NCBI RefSeq assembly: GCF_003697845.1
Contig: NZ_RDQE01000001.1
Coordinates: 248,001-312,000, forward strand
Reading direction: 5' to 3'
Source: Halobellus captivus
GTDB lineage: Archaea; Halobacteriota; Halobacteria; Halobacteriales; Haloferacaceae
Length of the DNA: 64,000 nucleotides
In this document: positions 58,195 through 64,000 of the stretch, one piece after another
Layout: each line of letters begins with the position of its first letter
Position numbering within the stretch: the stretch's first letter is position 1
The notes under the pieces: model-generated
What the model was told of the DNA's origin: nothing
Database searches by the model: none
Seen by the model: only the letters and a program-made list of their open reading frames with translations
Position numbers and translations under genes: made by a program

Positions 58195-60074
58195 TCGGAT
58201 GCACCTCCAGAGAACCCAGTCAATTCTGCCGGGTCGAGATCGTACGCCTCCGCGTTCACCGATGATACCGTCTGTCGTTCCACGTCCCGCCATGCGCCGC
58301 CGATCGCGAGATAGTGTTCCTTGGCCGCCGAGTAGAGGGTGTCACCGATCGTCGCATAATCCTCGGCGAGATCCGAGGCCCCGTCGATCACGTCCCAGAT
58401 CCTTCCTGAACGCAGATTGCTCATCCGATCGTAATACTCGGCCGCACCCAGGTACGCCATCGCGCCCATGTGGTTGTAGGACGCCATCAACGAGTGATAC
58501 TGAACCATATCACCCGGCGTCAGCGCCCAGTCCTCCGCCAGTACGGTCTTCGCCTGGATCCGATCGATCAACGGGAGACGAACCGTATCGTATGCGTGAA
58601 ACAGCGCGGCGATCCGCGCACGGAGGTCGAACACAGCGTCAAGCTGTGACGCGGCGAGATCGATCGTCTCCGCGAGTAGAAACGTCTCGGTGGCCGATAC
58701 CCCGACTGCAGCAGTCTGAGTAAAATTCGGCGAGGTGGTGAGGCGGTCCGCCATGGTGGCGTAACCGTCGGCGAAGTCAGCGCCTGCCTCAACGACACCG
58801 TATCCGGTGACGGCCGTCGAGACGAGTTCCGTCTCGTGGTCGCCGAAGTCTTCGATCGACTCGACAGCATCTAGCTGTGTCTCGATCGTCTCGGCAGTGG
58901 CACAACTCGCGGTCATCATGCCGAATGCCCGTTCGTACGGACGCTCGGACTCCGAGATCGACCAACTGATCGAATCCCGAAGGAGGTCCGCCCCGGCGCC
59001 AATGGCGCTCGGAGGAGACACTTTGAAAAGGGCATACGTTTCCAGAACACCGGTCGTAATTTCGAGGAAACGGTTCAGTAACTCGAGTCCACGCATGTTC
59101 TCCCGGCGTGATTCGGCCTCCGCCCGCCGACGGTCCCAATCGAGACGTGGAGTCGTTCGACTCGCGAGATGCGTGAGAAACGCGTCGACGGCCTCTGTCG
59201 GTGAAACGAGGTCGAATTCAGGGGTAGTCACCGCAAACTGACCGGATTCCGTTTCCGGAACATTCCGTATCACGTAGTAACGAGCGTCGTTTACCGTTAC
59301 TTCCTCGTACTCACCGGCGGAAAAGTCGAGATCCGGAACGGACGGCTCGGTGTCGTCGTCGGGCGGTTCGGGGTCATCGCTCGGGGGATCGGCGGGCGTC
59401 CCATCCGATTCTTCGGAATCGTCGGCCGTGACCGAGAGGTCATCCCAGTAGACGGTGAAGTCATCGCTCTTCAACTCCAAGGCGGACAGATCGTCCTCGT
59501 GGTCGACGACATCGCGCGTTACGGTAACGCTCGAGTTGCCATCGATCACACACTCGTGTGTAACCTTCCCGTCCGCACGGCGATAGGTGACCGTGAACTT
59601 CGTCCATTCGCCCGGCGTGTACTCGCCGACGACCTCCCCGTTCGATGCGACGGTGCCATCAGGTCGAAATCGGAGGAGGCCCGCGGCCGAGCCCTCGGAC
59701 CACGAGGAGCTCGCGACCGTTCGAAACCTGATCCCGCCGCTCTGATCCTCGTGGCATCCGACCGATCCGTCACCACGCTTGAACGATCCACGGACCGTCA
59801 TCGTGTCGGCAGTCTCGACTGGCGCACGGGCGAGAGCCCGCCAACAGGCACCGTGTGACCCGCTCATGCGATACGCCTGAGACCCGCTCGGGGATGATTC
59901 CGAGACGACCTCCTGATCGGTATTTCCGGCAAGCACGAAGTACGACGGAACGGTTCCGGTAGAATAGTCCTCGAAATCATCGGCGAAGATCGAGTCATCC
60001 GTCTGTCTGACACCTGTTGAGTCGCCGGACGAATCAAACATCGACCGATCAGCCACGGTCTCACTGTGGGTCAT
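58191..60074 (-). CDS. Large accessory protein, ConA-like domain plus helical domain
   Basis: A 627-residue protein without an evident signal peptide. Residues 29-200 look like a concanavalin/LamG-type beta-sandwich (DDFEDYSTGTVPSYF, CWRALARAPVETADTMTVRGSFKRG, EWTKFTVTYRRADGKVTHECVIDG). A Asp/Pro/Ser-rich linker (about 205-245) follows. The last 330 residues are predominantly helical, with alternating polar and hydrophobic runs (LAASQLDAVFDLRARIAALFHAYD, MVQYHSLMASYNHMGAMAYLGAAEYYD). It lacks any known catalytic signature. GC content and codon use differ from the neighbours. It forms an overlapping operon with the small anchored protein. ATG at 60095 is an alternative but lies too close to the TATA box. 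Confidence 0.75.
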   Translation of the reverse strand: MTHSETVADRSMFDSSGDSTGVRQTDDSIFADDFEDYSTGTVPSYFVLAGNTDQEVVSESSPSGSQAYRMSGSHGACWRALARAPVETADTMTVRGSFKRGDGSVGCHEDQSGGIRFRTVASSSWSEGSAAGLLRFRPDGTVASNGEVVGEYTPGEWTKFTVTYRRADGKVTHECVIDGNSSVTVTRDVVDHEDDLSALELKSDDFTVYWDDLSVTADDSEESDGTPADPPSDDPEPPDDDTEPSVPDLDFSAGEYEEVTVNDARYYVIRNVPETESGQFAVTTPEFDLVSPTEAVDAFLTHLASRTTPRLDWDRRRAEAESRRENMRGLELLNRFLEITTGVLETYALFKVSPPSAIGAGADLLRDSISWSISESERPYERAFGMMTASCATAETIETQLDAVESIEDFGDHETELVSTAVTGYGVVEAGADFADGYATMADRLTTSPNFTQTAAVGVSATETFLLAETIDLAASQLDAVFDLRARIAALFHAYDTVRLPLIDRIQAKTVLAEDWALTPGDMVQYHSLMASYNHMGAMAYLGAAEYYDRMSNLRSGRIWDVIDGASDLAEDYATIGDTLYSAAKEHYLAIGGAWRDVERQTVSSVNAEAYDLDPAELTGFSGGASE

Positions 60075-60096
60075 CGGACCACCTTCTGCCACCATT

Positions 60097-60116
60097 GAAC
60101 ACGGTGTTCATATAGC
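60097..60116 (-). promoter_or_regulatory. TATA box and palindromic operator candidate of accessory pair
   Basis: CTATAT on the minus strand (60111-60116) predicts a start site near 60088. GAACAC-G-GTGTTC (60097-60109) is a perfect 13-base palindrome directly downstream of the TATA box, where a bound dimer would block RNA polymerase. This is the most convincing repressor-type site in the window. Confidence 0.6.
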
Positions 60117-60178
60117 AGGAATATAGTCGGGGAGTATTAATTTATTCGCTGATATAATTGTGTCCACCGAAGTGTAGA

Positions 60179-61450
60179 TCAGACTTCACCACCGGATTCG
60201 GGACCCACGACCGGATACTCGATCCGGACCCGCCTCACTCGCGTCGGGGTCGCGCCGGTGACGACGAGCACCACGTCGCCGACCGCGACGCGGTCGCCCT
60301 CCTCGGGGAGTCGACCGACGCGCTCCGTGACCAGCCCGGCGACGGTCTCGAACCCGGCGTCGGTCGGGAGGTCGAGCCCGAGGACCTCGTTGAGGTACGC
60401 GACGGTGGTCCAGCCGCGCGCGACCGTGACGCCGGGTTCGACCACGTCGACGTGGTCGGTCTCGCGGCGTCCGACCAGTTCGCCGACGACCTCCTCGACG
60501 ACGTCCTCCAGGGTGGCGAGACCGACGACCGCGCCGAACTCGTCGACGACGAGAACCATGCGCGCGCCCGTCTCGCGCATCTCGGCGAACAACTCGTCGA
60601 CCGGCTTGGTCTCGGGGACGAACGTCGGCTCCGTGAGAACGCTCGCGAGGTCCTCGCTAGCCTCGTCGGCACGGATCGCGTCCCGAACGTCGACGATCCC
60701 CACCACGTCGTCGCGGTTCTCGCCGTAGACGGGCAGCCGCGTGAGGTGTTCGGCGGCGGCCGTCGAGACGACCCCGCGGGGCGTCGTCGTGTCGGGGACC
60801 GCGACCATGTCGGTGCGGGGGACCATCACCGCGGTGACGCGGGTGGCTCCGAGGTCGAGGACGCCGCGGATCATCGCGCCCTCGTCGGGAGCGAGCGCGC
60901 CCGTCTCCTCGCCGGAGAGCACGAGCGCCCCGATCTCCTCGCGGCTCAGGTACGACTCGATGGCCGTGTCGCCGCCGACGATCCGGGTGACGACCCCGCT
61001 CGCGGCCTCGAAGACGTAGAGGACCGGCCGGAGGAGTCGCTGAACCGCGACGACCGGGCGGGCGACCCGGAGCGCGTGTCGCTCCGCGTTCGCGACCGCG
61101 TACGACTTCGGCGCGATCTCGCCGAAGACGATGACGAAGAAGGAGGTGAAGACGGTCGATCCCGTGGCGGCCTGCCCGGCGGGGAGGTACTGGACGAGCA
61201 CCGCGGTCGCGACGGAGGCGGCCGCGATGTTCGCGACGTTGTTGCTCACGAGCGCGGTGACGAGGAACTGGTGGGGGTTCTCCCGGAGCGACGAGAGCGC
61301 CGCGCTTCCGGGGACCGCGTCGGCGACGAGCGCGTCGACGCGGTGTTTCGCGACCGAGAACACGGCGAGTTCCGAACTCGAGAAGAAGGCGCTGATCCCG
61401 GTCAGTGCGAGGATCGCGGCGGCCCCGAGAAACGAGAGCGTGAGGTCCAT
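60179..61450 (-). CDS. CNNM/CorC-family protein (hemolysin-related), CBS domains
   Basis: A 423-residue membrane protein of the DUF21-CBS-CorC_HlyC layout, linked to Mg2+ or Co2+ efflux. The N-terminal DUF21 region has four hydrophobic segments (LSFLGAAAILALTGISAFFSSSELAVFS, VTALVSNNVANIAAASVATAV, STVFTSFFVIVFGEIAPKSYAVAN). Two CBS domains follow (VMVPRTDMVAVP; VPETKPVDELFAEMRETGARMVLVVDEFGAVVGLATLEDVVEE), then the CorC domain (GWTTVAYLNEVLGLDLP). The ATG at 61450 begins directly at the first helix; a longer frame upstream is poor. Serves no visible neighbour. Confidence 0.9.
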   Translation of the reverse strand: MDLTLSFLGAAAILALTGISAFFSSSELAVFSVAKHRVDALVADAVPGSAALSSLRENPHQFLVTALVSNNVANIAAASVATAVLVQYLPAGQAATGSTVFTSFFVIVFGEIAPKSYAVANAERHALRVARPVVAVQRLLRPVLYVFEAASGVVTRIVGGDTAIESYLSREEIGALVLSGEETGALAPDEGAMIRGVLDLGATRVTAVMVPRTDMVAVPDTTTPRGVVSTAAAEHLTRLPVYGENRDDVVGIVDVRDAIRADEASEDLASVLTEPTFVPETKPVDELFAEMRETGARMVLVVDEFGAVVGLATLEDVVEEVVGELVGRRETDHVDVVEPGVTVARGWTTVAYLNEVLGLDLPTDAGFETVAGLVTERVGRLPEEGDRVAVGDVVLVVTGATPTRVRRVRIEYPVVGPESGGEV

Positions 61451-61719
61451 ACGGCCACATGCGCGTCGACCCGAAAGGGTGTATCGGCGGGGAACGGCCG
61501 CGGACGACGGTGGGAGCCACACGGATCGACGTCGCGTCGACACCACGACACCGTGACCGCGGTTCACGGAGATACGCATGGACGAGGTGTTTCCACCCGA
61601 AGTGAAGGGGTAGTGTAACCACGATCTCGGATCGTAAATGACGCATTATCGAAAAGTTCGGACAGGCAAAACGGCGCGATGAAGAAAGGGTTAACACCGC
61701 CCCGAGGGTCGATACGGAC
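61451..61719. other. Divergent region between CNNM gene and serA
   Basis: The 269-base gap contains the divergent promoters. An AT-rich patch near 61645-61690 with TAAATGACGCATTATCG and AAAGGGTTAACACC precedes the serA start. No operator-like palindrome or gene was found. Confidence 0.35.
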
Positions 61720-63324
61720 ATGAAGGTACTCGTCACGGATCCGATCGCCGACCCGGGCCTCGAACGGCTCCGGGAGGCCGGTCACGAGGTGGAGACGGAC
61801 TACGACGTCGAGGGCGAGGCGCTTTTGGACGCCGTCCGCGACGCCAACGCGCTCATCGTGCGGTCGGGGACCGCGGTCACGGAGGCCGTCTTCGAGGCCG
61901 CGAGCGAGCTCGTCATCGTCGGCCGCGCCGGCATCGGCGTCGACAACATCGACATCGACGCTGCGACCGACCACGGCGTCATCGTCGCCAACGCGCCCGA
62001 GGGGAACGTCCGGGCGGCCGCCGAGCACACGGTCGCGATGACGTTCGCGGTCGCACGGTCGATCCCGCAGGCGCACGGCCGGCTGAAGGACGGCGAGTGG
62101 GCGAAAGGCGAGTTCCTCGGCACGGAACTGAACAACAAGACCCTCGGGATCGTCGGGCTCGGCCGCGTCGGCCAGGAGGTCGCGAAGCGGCTCGACTCGC
62201 TCGGGATGGATCTCGTCGTCTACGACCCGTACATCTCCGAGGAGCGCGCCGCGCAGTTCGGCGCGGACCTCGTCGACGACCTTCACGAGACGCTCTCCCG
62301 CGCCGACGTGGCGACGGTCCACACCCCCCTCCTCCCCGAGACCGAGGGGATGATCGGCGAGGACGAGCTCGCCCAGCTGGAGGGCGGCTACCTGATCAAC
62401 TGCGCCCGCGGCGGCATCGTCGACGAGGACGCGCTCGCGGCCGCCGTCGACGACGGCGTCGTGGCGGGGGCCGCGCTCGACTCGTTCGCCGAGGAGCCGC
62501 TGCCCGACGACTCGCCGCTTCTCGACGTCGAGGACGTCGTCGTCACCCCGCACCTCGGGGCGTCGACGGAGGCGGCCCAGGAGAACGTCGCCGTCGACAC
62601 CGCGGAGGCGGTGATCGCGGCGTTCAACGGCGAGCCGGTGCTCACCGCGCTCAACGCGCCCTCGGTCGACGAGACGGCGTTCCCGCGGATCGAGCCGTAC
62701 ATCGCCGTCGCGGAGACCGCCGGCAAGGTCGCCGCCCAGCTGCTCGACGGCCGGATCACGGGGGTCGAGGTGACCTACGAGGGAGACATCGCCGCCGAGG
62801 ACGTCGAGCTCGTCACGGCGTCGGCGCTGAAGGGCGTCTTCGAGCCGCTCGAGTGGCAGGTGAACGCGGTCAACGCCCCGCGGCTCGCCGAGGAGCGCGG
62901 CATCGAGGTGACCGAGTCGAAGACCCGCCAGACCGAGGACTTCCAGAGCATCGTGCGGGTCTCCGTCCACAACGGCGACGACTCCATCGCCGTCGAGGGG
63001 ACGCTGTTCGCGGGCGAGGACCCGCGGATCGTCCGTATCGACGGCTTCCGCGTCGACGCCGTCCCGTACGGCCACATGCTCGTCGCGCGCAACACGGACG
63101 AGCCGGGCGTCATCGGGCTCATCGGCACCGTCCTCGGCGACCACGACGTCAACATCGCGGGGATGTTCAACGGTCGCGAGACGCAGGGCGGCCAGGCCCT
63201 GACCGTGTACAACCTCGATCACCCGGTCCCCGAGGCGGCCATCGAGGCACTCCTCGCCGACGACCGTATCGTCGAGGTCACCGAGATCACCCTCGACGGT
63301 GCCGACGAGCGGCAGGCGGAGTAG
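61720..63324 (+). CDS. serA: D-3-phosphoglycerate dehydrogenase SerA
   Basis: First step of serine synthesis: 3-phosphoglycerate to 3-phosphohydroxypyruvate using NAD. The 534-residue enzyme is the long form. Substrate- and NAD-binding domains hold GLGRVG (146-151), catalytic Arg230 in NCARGG, Glu259 in FAEEPLP and His278 in TPHLGAST. Then comes the ASB (allosteric substrate-binding) domain with VEVTYEGDIA, and a C-terminal ACT domain (GVIGLIGTVLGDHDVNIAGMFNGRE) that senses serine. All parts are intact. Confidence 0.95.
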   Translation: MKVLVTDPIADPGLERLREAGHEVETDYDVEGEALLDAVRDANALIVRSGTAVTEAVFEAASELVIVGRAGIGVDNIDIDAATDHGVIVANAPEGNVRAAAEHTVAMTFAVARSIPQAHGRLKDGEWAKGEFLGTELNNKTLGIVGLGRVGQEVAKRLDSLGMDLVVYDPYISEERAAQFGADLVDDLHETLSRADVATVHTPLLPETEGMIGEDELAQLEGGYLINCARGGIVDEDALAAAVDDGVVAGAALDSFAEEPLPDDSPLLDVEDVVVTPHLGASTEAAQENVAVDTAEAVIAAFNGEPVLTALNAPSVDETAFPRIEPYIAVAETAGKVAAQLLDGRITGVEVTYEGDIAAEDVELVTASALKGVFEPLEWQVNAVNAPRLAEERGIEVTESKTRQTEDFQSIVRVSVHNGDDSIAVEGTLFAGEDPRIVRIDGFRVDAVPYGHMLVARNTDEPGVIGLIGTVLGDHDVNIAGMFNGRETQGGQALTVYNLDHPVPEAAIEALLADDRIVEVTEITLDGADERQAE

Positions 63325-63410
63325 CCGTTCGGACCCACGCGCCGACGTGCGGGACGTTCTCACGGCGCGTCGCGAAAACTTTAGACGGGGGAGCGGCCTA
63401 CCTCGGGGCA

Positions 63411-64000
63411 ATGAGTCGCGGCCCCGAACTGATAATCACGGAGAAGGACAACGCCGCCCGGCGGATCGCCGAGATCCTGAGCGGCGGCTCCGCGACGGCG
63501 GAGCGGAAGAACGACGTCAACGTGTACAAGTGGGGCGGCAAGCGGTGCATCGGGCTGTCGGGCCACGTCGTCGGCGTGGACTTCCCGCCGGAGTACAGCG
63601 ACTGGCGCGACGTCGAGCCCGTCGAGCTGATCGACGCGCCGGTCCGGAAGACACCGACCCAGGAGGGGATCGTGAGCGCGCTCCGGACGCTCGCGCGCAA
63701 CGCCTCGCGGGTCACCATCGCCACCGACTACGACCGCGAGGGCGAGCTGATCGGCAAGGAGGCCTACGAGCTGGTTCGTGAAGTGAACGAGGACGCCCCG
63801 ATCGACCGCGTCCGGTTCTCCTCGATCACGGAGAACGAGGTCCGGGAGGCCTTCGCGGACCCCGACGACCTCGACTTCGACCTCGCGGCCGCCGGCGAGG
63901 CCCGCCAGGTGATCGACCTGACGTGGGGGGCGGCGCTCACACGCTTCCTCTCGCTTTCGGCCCGCCAGCTCGGAAACGACTTCATCTCGGTTGGACGGGT
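63411..64000 (+). CDS. topA: DNA topoisomerase I (partial)
   Basis: The N-terminal 196 residues of a type IA topoisomerase, which relaxes negative supercoils; the rest lies beyond the window. Visible features are the TOPRIM start LIITEKDNAARRIAEILS (Glu11), WGGKRCIGLSGHVVGVDFP, and the TOPRIM magnesium motif VTIATDYDREGELIG (Asp106-Tyr-Asp108-Arg-Glu110), followed by RVRFSSITENEVREAF. The frame remains open to the last base. The start is the ATG after the TATA-like CTTTAGAC. Confidence 0.92.
   Translation, partial: MSRGPELIITEKDNAARRIAEILSGGSATAERKNDVNVYKWGGKRCIGLSGHVVGVDFPPEYSDWRDVEPVELIDAPVRKTPTQEGIVSALRTLARNASRVTIATDYDREGELIGKEAYELVREVNEDAPIDRVRFSSITENEVREAFADPDDLDFDLAAAGEARQVIDLTWGAALTRFLSLSARQLGNDFISVGR

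Overview
The window is a 64 kb piece of a haloarchaeal chromosome. It shows GC-rich coding sequence with strong third-position G/C, very acidic proteins, twin-arginine lipoproteins (RR-x-F-L ... A-G-C), TATA boxes 25-30 bases ahead of start codons (leaderless transcripts), F420 enzymology, CheF, and a Brp/Blh carotene dioxygenase. A multicopy GC-rich intergenic repeat resembles sequence I associate with Halorubrum, so Halorubrum or a close Haloferacales relative is my inference. About 64 genes are supported. The last, topA, runs off the right edge.

Layout. 1-600: noncoding, hairpin-rich DNA. 652-1296: two tiny proteins. 1532-5742: thiamine ABC transporter (ATPase, ThiP, ThiB). 5852-7495: lipoprotein and hisA, followed by a small MITE-like inverted repeat. 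7642-10609: universal stress protein, APC permease and hisB. 10894-15190: small proteins, YkgJ cysteine-cluster protein, blh, serB and a 2H phosphoesterase. 15295-18225: Lhr-type helicase. 18518-24423: peptide ABC transporter whose binding protein looks circularly permuted. 24464-31090: degenerate TldD homologue, glutaredoxin, purine permease with a probable regulator, prenyl synthase, NpdG and a MazG-like protein. 31130-34569: a compact operon for the non-carboxylating pentose bisphosphate pathway (ribose-1-phosphate kinase, ribose-1,5-bisphosphate isomerase, class II aldolase, HAD phosphatase). 35381-43889: chemotaxis block cheB-cheA-cheR-HEAT-cheF, divergent cheW and RecA/KaiC-like proteins. 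43907-49649: lipoprotein, glmM, zinc-ribbon protein, sufU, a pseudo-receiver and sufS. 50111-56818: class V aminotransferase, membrane proteins, DUF424, TPR protein, and an S49 peptidase coupled to a partner. 56984-61450: thpR, a lower-GC accessory gene pair with its own palindromic operator candidate, and a CNNM/CorC protein. 61720-64000: serA and topA.

How genes work together. Many gene pairs overlap by ATGA or GTGA (permease/stress protein, kinase/isomerase, aldolase/phosphatase, cheB/cheA/cheR/HEAT, S49 pair, accessory pair), so translational coupling is common. serB, serA and a candidate phosphoserine aminotransferase could supply the whole phosphorylated serine route.

Most notable observations: (1) a dispersed intergenic repeat, four copies plus a possible degenerate fifth, whose first hairpin changes sequence but keeps pairing, always pointing at the next gene in the four good copies; (2) a circularly permuted SBP_bac_5 protein; (3) the pentose bisphosphate operon; (4) proteins with altered key residues (TldD, receiver domain, Walker A, GDT1 motif); (5) the accessory pair at 57607-60074.
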